Source: Blattamonas nauphoetae
Lineage: Eukaryota > Preaxostyla > Oxymonadida
Direction of reading: 5' to 3'
Assembly: GCA_033064195.1 (NCBI GenBank)
Contig: JARBJD010000083.1
Span: 124,001-188,000, forward strand
Length of the DNA stretch: 64,000 nucleotides
Under the pieces are notes generated by a model that had not been told where the DNA came from, made no database searches, and saw nothing but the letters and a program-made list of their open reading frames with translations. Made by a program: the position numbers and the translations under genes. Position 1 is the stretch's first letter. Every line of letters starts with the position of its first letter. Below are positions 25,796-36,490 of this stretch, piece by piece.

Positions 25796-26453
25796 ATGAA
25801 CAAACTCCTCTCACTCATCTTCAGCGGACGAGAAGCACTCGTCAGCACTGTCCAAGCCAATCCTTGGTTTTATTTGAAAGCCAGACAATGCGGCGCTCAA
25901 GCCGTTCAATTGTATCTTCATTCCTTTTCTGGCAATTGGAAACAAGAAGTTCCTGTCCCTGGAGATCTACCAAAGGTTTGTAAACAAGCAGGTGCTCATG
26001 TTAGGTGAGGATTAGTCATCGTTCTCATTCTTTACGTTCAGAGGGAATTGGATCCTCAACTCGCTCCGAATGTCGCACAACAGTACTTCTTCCTCACTAT
26101 TGCCGAACTCATACACCCGTTACGAGATGTTCATGCTGAACTGTCACGACGCTCTGTCCACTGAATTCTATTCGATCATTGCATACTCAGCACAATTTCA
26201 TAATCATTACTGGATTGTGATAATGTGCATTCATGCTCACTGGAAGGCCAATAACGGGCAGAATCCCGAAGAAGACGCTGAAGAAGACCTGAAACTGCGG
26301 ACAGGAATTCGGAAGAGGATCGGCGTAAGCATCCTTCTAAACGACCCAACTTCATCGTTGATGGACATTGAAACAAAGAACTTGTTCAACGAGCAGTTCA
26401 ACCGACAGACTCTGGTGGCTCAAAAATGGTCAACTTTTTGGTCCGAATTGTGA
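25796..26453 (+). CDS. Unrecognised protein, three exons
   Basis: Proposed exons are 25796-25975, 26042-26155 and 26247-26453, each a whole number of codons, with introns of 66 and 91 nt (GTTTGT...TTCAG and GTCCAC...GGAAG). The exon pieces have ordinary globular composition, for example PWFYLKARQCGAQAVQLYL and APNVAQQYFFLTIAELIHPL, and the third is acidic then basic. The product would be about 166 residues. The start is uncertain: a GTAAGA donor and an ATCTTCAG acceptor just upstream suggest an additional 5' exon, and a GTAAGC donor at about 26327 could remove part of the last exon. It diverges from the ARM/SPRY gene, whose ATG is about 100 bp away. No family was recognised. Confidence 0.45.
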
Positions 26454-26581
26454 GCCAAATCAACCAACGGTTCAGAATCCACTCTCCATACAACTCCTTT
26501 TGTATAGTTTCTTCCTTCGTTGGATCGTTCAGCATCACTGGGTCCAGATTTCGGTCTAGATATGCAAAAAAGAAAGACATT

Positions 26582-28096
26582 GAGATGACATGATGATTTC
26601 AAGAAGTGAAGCGAAGAGTGTGCGAAAAAGAAAGCTTTTTGGGGTTAATGGTGCTTGTAAATGGCTAATTCAGATACGAGCACACCTGCTTTTCTCCCTT
26701 CAGTGTTGGTTTTGCTGTGAAAGAGAGAGATTTGATTTTGACAGAAACAGTAGAATCGAGAAGAGTGATCGCAAATCGGAACGGCAGTGAGAGATTGACG
26801 AAAACACGACGGAGCACTTCCCCCTCCATCATAAGTTTGAATATTCGTCGTCCGTTCCGACAATCTGCTTCGAGAACGTATTCTGTCGCAATGATTCGAT
26901 TTGGTACTGCTCTTCTCCAATATGCGGTCTCTGTTTTTTCCTCGAAGAAATCTTTTTGCGTTCCTGAGTCGATAAAATGGGCAGGGACAGCTCCGAAATG
27001 AGATCCATCGTATGGATTGGAGATTATGAATGTTAACTGGGCGACATCGGATGAGATGATGGGAGAAAAGAGGGTTTTGGGGACGAAGTTCGTCCTGTAG
27101 TTCCATGGAGTGTACTGAAGTTTGAAAGTGTTTCCAGTTTTGATGATGAAGTCCTCGTCGTAGATTTCAATCGAATCTGCCCCCGTTTTGGACAATTGTT
27201 GGAAACGAGATTGTTGGAGAAGGTTAAATTTCCGTAGTTCATCGACACTCCTCGGAATGGATTCAAACTGCATCTGTCTTTCATTCATCTTTCCTAGATG
27301 GTTGGCTATCAGCGCTGTCGTGTTGCACATGGTTGAGAGAAGTTGGACAATTTGTTCGTTCAGGTCATTCGTGGGTTGTTCCATCGTCGACATTTTTGGA
27401 TGAGAGTTGAGGTGAGGATGTTCCGTTTTCTGAATATCACGTAACCCGAGAGTAGTTTGAATCAATGCTAACAAACTGGATGCAATGCTCTGAGGGACAA
27501 CGGCAGTTGAGGAAGGGAGGAAAAACAAACTCTCAATCCAACTGAGCTATGAGACGAGACAATGTCAGAGAGGACGGATACAAGGCCGCATGATTCAGCG
27601 ATCGTGCAACGAGTCGATAGTTCATCAAGATCTGACGGGAAGAGACAACAAGAGATGAGAAGTGAGTTGAACGACAAAACACTCATGGACTCATCGAGAA
27701 AGAAAGCATTGATATGATGAGACACCATAAAAGAGATAAGGGATATTCATTGAATATCAAACCTGATTCCAAAACTGTCCGAATCTGAGAAAGAATAGTC
27801 AAAGTCTCCTTTTCTGAACAATTCCAAAGTAATGAACAATATCTCGTCATCACTTCTTCTTGGATACACAAATAGAACAAACAATGGAAATGAGGAATCA
27901 AGGACATTCATGAACAATACAGAAGAAGGAAGAGAGAACACAATGATGAAGAGAGTGGACGTGAAGACACACTATATCAACAGATTTTGTTATGTTAAGA
28001 GACTGCTGATCATCTAGGAGAGGGGTGGAAGTTGATTGAATAGGTTGCGTGGACAAACGAGTGATCATTGTTTCGATCAAGACCCCACAACTTGTT
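26582..28096 (+). repeat. Segmental duplication, copy 1 (about 1.5 kb)
   Basis: This block matches 45039-46556 in direct orientation almost from end to end, with scattered substitutions and small indels. It contains a whole minus-strand ARM/SPRY gene and its flanks. The match begins at GAGATGACATGA and stops at CCCACAACTTGTT. No inverted repeats or target duplications were noticed at its edges. Confidence 0.9.
26665..27907 (-). CDS. ARM / SPRY-like protein, paralogue in duplicated block
   Basis: Exons 27907-27726, 27681-27531 and 27489-26665 (introns 44 and 41 nt) join in frame to about 385 residues. The N-terminal third is helical and ARM-like (RTVLESGLIFNEYPLSLL, SIASSLLALIQTTLG). A short coiled-coil linker follows, and the rest is a SPRY-like beta domain that starts IIKTGNTFKLQYTPW and includes NLSLPFRFAITLL. 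The order of parts matches the larger gene at 22660-25695, including the phrase TGNTFK at the start of the SPRY part, so the two are probably paralogues. A further 5' exon is possible, because a GTTTGT...CCAAG pair of intron length lies just inside the proposed start. Confidence 0.6.
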
Positions 28097-28106
28097 AAAA
28101 AATTTC

Positions 28107-28203
28107 GGAGAGGAGGTTCATTTTGACTTTGATTCCAAAAAAGAGGACGAGTCTTTCATGGGAACATAAGAATGGGAAGAAGGTGAACAACGACATGAAA
28201 ACA
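28107..28203 (+). repeat. 97 bp dispersed repeat, copy 1
   Basis: Nearly identical to 39109-39205 in direct orientation, starting near GAGAGGAGGTTCATTTTG. Both copies lie next to remnants near surface-protein or duplicated-block boundaries. The second copy overlaps a minus-strand frame that runs into a transmembrane tail, so the repeat may be part of a former coding region. Confidence 0.85.
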
Positions 28204-28948
28204 ATGACTTCGTGATTGAGTGAAGTGAAACCGAACGGAGAGATTTCGCTGGAAAGATGAAGACGACAAAGAAAGATGAGAAAAACGAGTGTCGTTCATG
28301 AGAATGAAGAAAGAACTGAAAATGAGACGAGTGGATTGTCTTCAATCCGACGACTGAACGACGTAAATGACTATTTGCTGATGGAAAGAATGAGAACAAC
28401 GAGTTGTTGACAGGGAAGTCGAGACGGATGGAAGGGTGATTGAATGACGTGAATATATATAAGTGAATGATGTGAGGTGGGTTGTGTGTGGTGGTGGAAG
28501 GAAAAGGCAGAGTCAGAACGTGATAGTTCCCCGACCAAGCCGGACTTGTTCATCAAGTCGGACAACGGGTAGGTATGTCAAGGATACCTCCTTATTTGAC
28601 TGTAAAGTTGATTGATAATCGCTTTACGGCTTCAACAAAGAGTTTGAGAACGATCAGACCATTCATTGTATTTGTTCACTTCCCTCATCCATTTTTGCTA
28701 TTCTCACACAATAGCCAATCGAGCAAAGAGGTGAAGTGATTAAATAACATTTGGAACTATTTAGATGTATGTTCAGTTCATCCCCCCATCGAGGATGAGA
28801 ATGGATCCATCGAAGAAGAAGTTGACGACGGAGAGTTTTGTGGGTGCCAATTGATTGTTTTCAGCCTCTCGCAACCAATTGAAGCGGATTCAGACGACTT
28901 GTATCATTTTTGCTTGGAATGGAGAATGTGAATGAGATTCTGTTTGCC
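28204..28948. other. Intergenic, decayed repeats, no gene supported
   Basis: Only short broken frames are seen. The stretch around 28,330-28,500 resembles, imperfectly and in direct orientation, 29,510-29,630. A 16 nt word CCGGACTTGTTCATCA near 28,541 recurs inverted near 29,466. These look like eroded repeat material. Near 28,780-28,860 the minus strand has a short coding-like frame ending FFFDGSILILDGGMN, not joined convincingly to anything. Confidence 0.4.
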
Positions 28949-29350
28949 TCATCTCGGATCTACTGTGAAAAAGTGAGGAAACCTTAAAATTGCAATCATA
29001 AGGCAGTTTGAGGAACACACCATCATTCCAAGATCCAAGTAGTTGGGATGAATGCCATTGGAGATCTTGTTGAGCATGCCATTCCGGAAGTGAACAGATT
29101 CCATCTTATTGAGAGGAATGAGAGATACAAACATCCAAAGACCTTTATCCTGCAGAAAGGTCGTCGGATGCGTGATTCTTGCGGGTCGGAGAAGACCTTC
29201 GTAGAATGAAAACAAGAACATTTTCAACCTCAAAATTGGTCTGTCAAGGTGCACATTATGAATATAGCGTGGAGACACATCACTAACATCAATGCTGATG
29301 TGAGTTTAGACCTCCGAGAACTGTGATGCATGTCCATTCAGGTTCGGATT
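28949..29350 (-). pseudogene. Possible small or decayed protein gene
   Basis: A minus-strand frame (29278-28949) has ordinary globular composition, for example LLRPARITHPTTFLQDKGLW and SNGIHPNYLDLGMM. A short coding-like stretch with an ATG near 29,348 lies upstream, but splicing the two with the visible GT-AG pairs leaves the frames out of step. No family is recognised. It could be the remains of an intron-containing gene or a real gene whose splice sites I have misread. Confidence 0.25.
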
Positions 29351-29831
29351 TGAAAAAGCACCCATTGATCGTGTCTTTCTTCTCAGAAATACCAATTTTT
29401 ACTCAACACTCGCATATCGAAATGAAGAAATTATCATGCAACTAGAAAGTATTGTTGTCCTACCTGATGAACAAGTCCGGCCTAATCGGAGGACTATGAA
29501 ATGAAGTGTGGTGTTCAGTCCGACAGACGGCAGTTTCGTTGTTCGCACTCTGCGACAACTGAACGACGAGAAAGACGAAGACTGAAGGTTGTGAGGTGGA
29601 TTGCGCGAGGTGATGGAAGGCCAGGAAAGAAAAAGGGAGATGATCACATTGAGAGCACGACTTCCGAGGTTGATCCTACACAAGACGAGACAGACAGCGT
29701 CTGCGCGTTGAAGTGGAAATGAAGAAGGCTCCGAGGATACTTGCTGGTGATGTGGTGTGAAGTGAGTCTCGGAGCTGCGTAGTCATTCCCAAAGAGATGA
29801 GAAACTCGAATGACATTGGTTGGAGTCGTCG
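29351..29831. other. Intergenic, no gene supported
   Basis: Short shadow frames only. The segment contains one arm of the eroded inverted/direct repeats described for 28204-28948, and the short 3' flank of the pseudokinase gene that stops at 29832. Confidence 0.4.
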
Positions 29832-31797
29832 TCAACACATCATACCGACCATCCCATCAGAGTGTGGCGTGAATTCTGTCGATTCCAGTTGCTTTTCAAT
29901 CCCATCCAAGTTCGGTCTCAGCGAAGCATCCAAATTCAGACACGAAACAATCAGTTCTCGCAGGTTCTCATCCTTCACAACCTCCACACGCGGCAACACC
30001 CCCGACTTCAGCTGCCGAAACGCATTCATTGCATCCATGTCTCCAAACGGCATCGTCTCCGTTTCAATCTCAAACAGGATCAGTCCCAGACTGAACACTG
30101 CCGCTTTCGCATAGTCGATCGTTTGGGCGGGCTCACACGACTTCGCAGCTGCTTCAGGAGCCCTCCATCGAAGCAGCTCGAACCCTTCCCCCTGCTGCGA
30201 AGGCTGCGTGGTCGGCTGTGTCAGTTGCAAAGTGTTCTCATCTGCATCTTCAATCTTCCCTCTGTTCAGCGCGACAGTCGCTGGAACCATTCGCTGTCCA
30301 TTCACAACATCGATCTCGTTCACATCGCGTGCTTCTTTCAGATCAAGATGGATCTCCTCGTTCGGCCCAAACAACACAAAACGCGACGACAGCCTTCCCA
30401 AAAGCGTCACTTCAGCATTCATCTCACTCAGTCGAGCCAGAGAGCGAACCAGTGCTTGTGCCAGCATCTTCTTGTCCATCACTTTCTTCCCGTTCATGTG
30501 CAGTCGGTTGTACAGCGTGTCTCGCCTGTCGATCTTCACAACTGCCACTCCCACGTCCGCCCGCACTCCTTCCACGTTCATCTCGAACTGTCCACCTCCG
30601 AGCAGTGGAGGATCAATCAGTTTGGTCTCACTTGTGTCTGCGTGATTCACCCCAAACGCTCCATTCGTGTCTGTCAACGAGACAATCGACGATGGAGGAA
30701 AGGCCAAGTTGTCAAAGTCTTCGATCTTTTCGGGAGGAAGCGAATCCATCTCTTCTTTCTTGTGAAGAAGCGAATTTTCGTTCTTTTTCTTTTGGGAACG
30801 GCGACGGAGAATGACGGCGAGGACGATGATGAAAAGGAGGAGGGCGACACTTGCACAGATGACAGGAATAACCCACTTCATCGCTTTCTTAGTCAACGCT
30901 TTTCGTTCATCTGATCCACTCATTTTCACTCGGAACGATTCTGTCCGACTTCCATCACCAAAAACGAGGCGAGCATGCCATTCTGCCTCGACTGCGATTG
31001 ACGCTGCAATCTCCTTCTGCGGAATTGCGAATGTGATCGCCGTTTCGGTGAACGAGAGAGTGGACGATTCTGTCAGTTCGCGGGTGTATTCTCCATTCCT
31101 GCCATTGCGTCCAGATTTCTCAAACACTTCCAGGAACAATCCGCAAGGGATGAATGTCGATCCAGCCAAATAAAAAGAGTGAGTCGACGATTTCTTATCG
31201 TACGTGGCTTTCGACGAGATGGTGTTGAGTGTTGGAACGAAGAACGGCGAGCGAGAGATTGCGTCTTTCGCGATCAGCAGACAATCACTCGAAGAGATCC
31301 ACGTTGACGCAGTTTCCATCCCATCACCAGCACTCAGACTCCCAATCTCGATCTCTCCTTCGTCCGAACATCGGATGTTGCGACGAACCGAAGGAAATGA
31401 GGAGGAGTTCGGCGTGTTGTTGTGGAAGGCGCTTAATTCCACAGAGAGGTTCCCTCCCTTCATGTTGATCGCTCCCTGATGAAGGTGCGAGAACACAGTG
31501 CTCTTCACAACTGTTTCGGTTTCGATGACTTGAATCACGCCTGTCGCCCACTCACACAATCCTCCCTCTACAGTTGATCCTTCTGCTCTGTTGGTGAACG
31601 ATCCTTCCTTCATCGTCAATGTCGATGATTTCGAGTGAATGAAGACGAAGAGAGGGTCCGCCGAGGAGAGAATAACATCAACGTCTTTCAGTTCCAGTGA
31701 CGAGTCAATCACTGTGATCAGGCCTGGCTGAGCTGTTGTTGGAGTGAAGTCACCAACATTCAGACTTGGTTCTTGAATATCTCCGTTCTTCACAGTA

Positions 31798-32805
31798 TAG
31801 GGGGTGAACTAATTCTGTCCCCGCAGGTTTTCTCTGTATCGAAGGTGTGACCAGCACTGATTTTTTCATCAATGTCTTACACATAGCCAATTCATGTTTA
31901 TGTCAGAATTTTCTATTTTTTGTGCTATAGATCTCTCAATTCAGACATTTCTGATTGTGATTTACGAATATTTTCTTCTGTGTGAAACTTCGACAGAAAT
32001 ACATTAACTATAGGAGTTCTTTTCAACTCTTTTCTCGTGATGTGCTCTAAAAAATGCACATAAAGAGCTCCATTCACGGTGGTCGTGGAAAAAGAAAAGT
32101 CGATCTCTTTTCGTTCGAAGGTTGGTATAGCGTGGTCGATCATAAATATCACGTAGGAGGCCTTCTTATAATCTGAAAAGTCCTGAAATAAGAAAATGAG
32201 ACTTGAATCGAAGCCACTGTCAAGATCCACGACAATGGGGATGAAAACTCTAACCACGGTAGAAATTTCAATCTTCCATTGAAACGTGTATTTCTTCACT
32301 ATTATCCAGAAATGAAAACTGATTTTGATAAAAGAAAATCGCAATACCTTTTCCTGAGGATCGAAAGAGATAGTGAACGAGAGGACATATGATTTCATTG
32401 AAATCGATTGTCTACAAAAAATTGTCAAATTCTATGCATTTTGAGAGCAATTATTTGAATAATGATGAGGATAGACATCTAGGAATCTGTCCTGTCATCC
32501 ATTGCATGGATCCTCCATTTGACTTTAATAGGATTGATCTTCGTTCGTTATTCACAAATTCGAGTTTTTTGAATCTCGATGAATCCGTTTGATCAACATT
32601 CTTTCCTGGAAAAGTGAGAATTGAAAGAGAATTGTCTGTCTGAGATCTCATTTTTCCTGAAAGTATCGAATTAAGTCGTAATGATGTAAAATGAAAACAA
32701 TAATCGATGTACCGACTATGTGTAAGCTTTATACTTGTATTGTTTGTTGCATCCCTTCCCTACATATTGAGAAAGTTGGAGGGGACATAATTAGTTCACC
32801 CCCTA
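31798..32805. mobile_element. TA-flanked TIR element, about 1 kb, carrying a gene fragment
   Basis: The ends are TAGGGGGTGAACTAATT and its inverted copy, flanked by TA duplications (31796-31797 and 32806-32807). TA as target is supported because it alone restores the host frame. There is no transposase. Instead, the minus strand carries a coding-like fragment with its own intron (31925-32398), so the element may have captured host sequence. It interrupts the surface pseudokinase gene upstream of its last beta-helix unit. Confidence 0.8.
31925..32398 (-). pseudogene. Gene fragment inside the TA element, weakly CLPTM1-like
   Basis: The exons 32398-32348 and 32182-31925 are separated by a 165 nt GT-AG intron (GTATTG...TTTCAG) that also reads open. 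They encode about 102 residues ending MSELRDL. The stretch VNGALYVHFLEHITRKEL followed by NVFLSKFH recalls the NGxLYxHxF region in the luminal part of CLPTM1-type membrane proteins, but no membrane segments are present, so at best this is a fragment. The CLPTM1 resemblance is a recollection and weak. Confidence 0.3.
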
Positions 32806-33961
32806 TAACAACCATCCCTCCCGACACACACATCGGAGATGACAGTGAACTCGCATCCACAATCTCAACTGCCACTCGCCTGAATCCAATCCCCAACACC
32901 ACGCGCCAAGCATCGTCCACTGATGAACATGGTCGTGTGATCTCTCCACACAAAGCACTCCTGTCTCTCGATTTCGATTCGGAGAACAGAATCAGATTCA
33001 CAGGTTTGGCTGGGGTGTCGAATGAGAAAGTGGAGAGGACGACAATTTGGTCATTCTCGTCTCCAACTTTCGTGAAGGATGTGACTGCGTATGTGGTGCT
33101 GAACTGGAGTGAGTCTGTCCATCCCACTCTTTGCATCTCTGAAGATCCTGCCATCGAATCTGAAAATGTGATGGGGAACGAGAAGTCGGAATCGCCAGAG
33201 ACGACAGTCAGTTTGTATGTCTCTCCGATTGGCAGATCTGACCCAGTCACTCCAATCCACAATCCTGTTCCGATCGTGTTCGGTGTCACTGACACTCCAG
33301 ACATCTTTGGAGGAACAGGTATTTCAACAGAGGCGTCCAAGTTCACAAACACATCCGATCCATTCAGTTTCACTGTTTTGAACGAATAAACAAGGCCAAA
33401 CAGCACTTTCGAAGGATCCGACGAAGATGGGGTGGGAGCAGTGAATGACAGCTCGCCTTCGGTTGTTGTCGTCACTGTTGTCGAGAAAGACTCCGCTCCA
33501 CTTTCGATGACGATCGAATACGTTCCCACTTTCAGTTCACGCCCTGCCACAACAATCTTCGCAGTGTCTCGCTGCGAGTTCAGTGTCGCTGACCCACTTT
33601 CGATTCGGGTTGGTTCGAACGGGGTGACGAACATGCAGTCTTCTGTTTCGATCAGAATCGGTGCTGATTCTGTCTTCGCTGTCATCGAGGCCACATTGTA
33701 AGAATGGCCATAGTTCAGAACCGCAGTTGAGATGGGATAGAGACCCAGCTCTGTCGTGATCATTCCTGTGTCGGAGGCTGTAACGTCAATCGAGAATGCT
33801 GCAGTCGGTTCGGAGTTCGAAGAGGAGCGAGGAGTTTCGGCGAAGGTGAGTCGATAGACAGTTCCTGCGACGAGTTGGGTGGTGTTCAGGGTGAGTGTGG
33901 TGGTTGTGAGGATGTCGTTGTTGGTCGAACTGATGGAGATGAGGCGAGGAGGTTCAGGAAT

Positions 33962-36490
33962 GATTTCGATTGAGGATGGTTCGAAGAAGAGAGGTGTCGA
34001 GTTTGATTGTTTCCGAAACTCAACAATCGAATAGTTCCCTCCAAACACAAGATCAGCACCGATTGTGGGGAAGAGCGAGGCTGATCCTTCCCATCGCGAC
34101 AACGACGAGTTCCACTCCATCAACACTGTGTGCTCCTTCAACAATGTTCGAGAAACATCAACTTCGTATTTCGATGAGATGTCCAGCTGTCTTCCATCCA
34201 TCGTCACCAACACATTCTTTTTCAGCGAGTCGTATTTCACGATCGAGAAGGAGACAAGGCGGGTTGGTTCGGGTGGAGTGGTGAAAGAGAGATCAGCGTG
34301 GAAGAACACTTCATTGTCATCCTTGTCTGTCACACCAAGCACGGTGTACGTCTGTCCACAATCCAATTCCACTTCCACTTCACTTGCAGTTGTGGAGAAG
34401 AGAATCGCTGTCGATGAACCAGTCACTCCATCTGCCGCGAATGTCGCTTTAATCCTTTTTGAGCCACTCAACGCAATCGTGAAAGGTCCATTCGTCATTT
34501 TGATCCCTGTCAGAGTCATCGATACTTCCTTCTCTTTGTCTTGCGGTGTAGCTGGACCCATGAATGTCAGACGAGATGACTCGAGAGCTATCGAGACTGT
34601 CAAACCAGCTTCAACATGAATCTTCGGAGGACTCGACATCTTCCCAACCATTCCAGTCACTTTGTATGTCTCTCCATATTTCAGTTCGCGCGTTGGATAA
34701 AGTCTCGCTTGTGCCTCTCCTGATTTCCCACTTGTGAATGTCGCTGCATTCCTCACTTTCTCTGTCGAGTCTTCGCTGTTCTCCAAATCAAGCTCATACG
34801 ATCCTTCCAATGCTGCATGGCCTGTCAGCAAGATTGTCGTCGAATTCCGATCGTTTTTATCCACTGGCTCTCCAACTTCCATCAATCTCATCGGCTCCTT
34901 CATCGTTGTGAAGCCAAGGCCAGGCTCGATCAGAACTGAATCCGCTCCTTGTTTCAGACCATCCACTTCATAATGTGTGTCGTAGTCAAAATTCACTTTC
35001 AACGCACCTGTGTCGAACAGAACCCTTGAAACAGAGGCAGATGATGAAGGAAACGAAACTTCAATGTCAATCGTGTTGTGAGTGTTCGACGAAGAGCTTC
35101 GATTGACGGACAGAGTGAGAATATAGTCGCCAGAGAGCAGAATTCCATCCAGAGTGAAGGTGAGTTCCTTGTCGAGGTTGGTGTAGCTTGGAGTGGGGGA
35201 GATTGCGGTGAGGCGAGATGGCTGAATAATGATGTCGATCGAGTTGGGCTCGAAGAAGAGAGGAGTCGAGTTTGACTGTTTCCGAAACTCAACAATCGAA
35301 TAGTTCCCTCCAAACACAAGATCAGCAGTGAGTGTGGGGAACAGCGAAGCCCATCCTTCCCATCGCGACAACGACGAGTTCCACTCCATCAAAATCGTGT
35401 GCTCCTTCAACAATGTTCGAGAAACATCAACTTCGTATTTCGATGAGATGTCCATCTGTCTTCCATCCATCGACACAAGCACATTCTTCTTCAGCGAGTC
35501 ATATTCCACAATCCACAACGACATCAGCCGCGTTGGTTCGGGTGGAGTGGTGAAAGAGAGATCAGCGTGGAAGAACACTTCATTGTCATCCTTGTCTGTC
35601 ACACCAAGCACGGTGTACGTCTGTCCACAATCCAATTCCACTTCCACTTCACTTGCAGTTGTGGAGAAGAGAATCGCTGTCGATGAACCAGTCACTCCAT
35701 CTGCCGCGAATGTCGCTGTCATCGTTTTTGAGCCATTCAACGCAATCGCAAACGGTCCATTCGTCATTTTGATTCCAGTTAAAGTGATCGACACTTTCTT
35801 CTGTTCGTCTTGCGGTGAAGCTGGACTCATGAATGTCAGACGAGATGACTCGGGAGCGATCGAGACTGTCAAACCTGCTTCAACATGAATCTTCGGAGGA
35901 CTCGACATCTTTCCAACCATTCCAGTCACTTTGTACGTCTCTCCATATTTCAGTTGGCGCGTTGGGTAGAGTGTCACTTGTACTGTTCCATCTGTCTCAT
36001 TTGTGAACGATGCATCGACAGTCACTTTCTCTGTCGAATCTTTCGTGTTCTCCACCATCAAATTATACCACCCAGATACAGCCGCATGCCCAAAAAGCGA
36101 GATTGTCGTCACGTTCCGATCGTTGTTGTCCACTGGCACTCCAATCTTCATCAGCCGTGTCGGTTCTTTCATCGTTGTAAACGACAGACCAACCACGAAA
36201 TCCACATCGAATCCGTTCTTCGTCACTCCAAGCACGTCGTAGCGAGTGTTGTATTGAAGCTCGATCTTCGAAGAATCTGTGTCGAAGAGAACACCACTCA
36301 AGCTTCCCTTCCCATCACTGCCGAATACAACCGATCGAATAAATGCGGAATCCGATGAGCCGTTTGCCGAGAATGAGATTACATGTGTCCCAACAAGTTT
36401 GGAGCCAGACAAAGAAATAGTTATCAGCTTGTCCAGATTCGAGTAATATGGAGTCGCACTGAGTGTTGTCAGACACGATCGTTTGGGAAC
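33962..36490 (-). repeat. Tandem duplication of a four-module block, period 1,269 bp
   Basis: Two consecutive blocks in the surface pseudokinase gene match at high identity with an offset of 1,269 bp (423 codons), as measured on the shared word GAAGAACACTT at 34301 and 35570. Each block holds four Ig-like modules with the same order of openings (SATPYYSNLD or SPTPSYTNLD, EPxRLM, ESSRLTF, PEPTRL). Some stretches of more than 100 bp are nearly identical, which suggests a recent unequal exchange or ongoing gene conversion. The edges are approximate. Confidence 0.85.

Noticed and set aside
28949-29350. A confident small gene
   Set aside because: The frames of the coding-like pieces do not join with the visible splice sites and no family was recognised; kept only as a low-confidence entry.
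29820-30914. A 364-codon plus-strand frame opposite the pseudokinase gene
   Set aside because: It is antisense to the TM and kinase lobe, rich in Arg, Ser, His and Gln, and has no recognisable motif; it reads as a shadow of the real frame.
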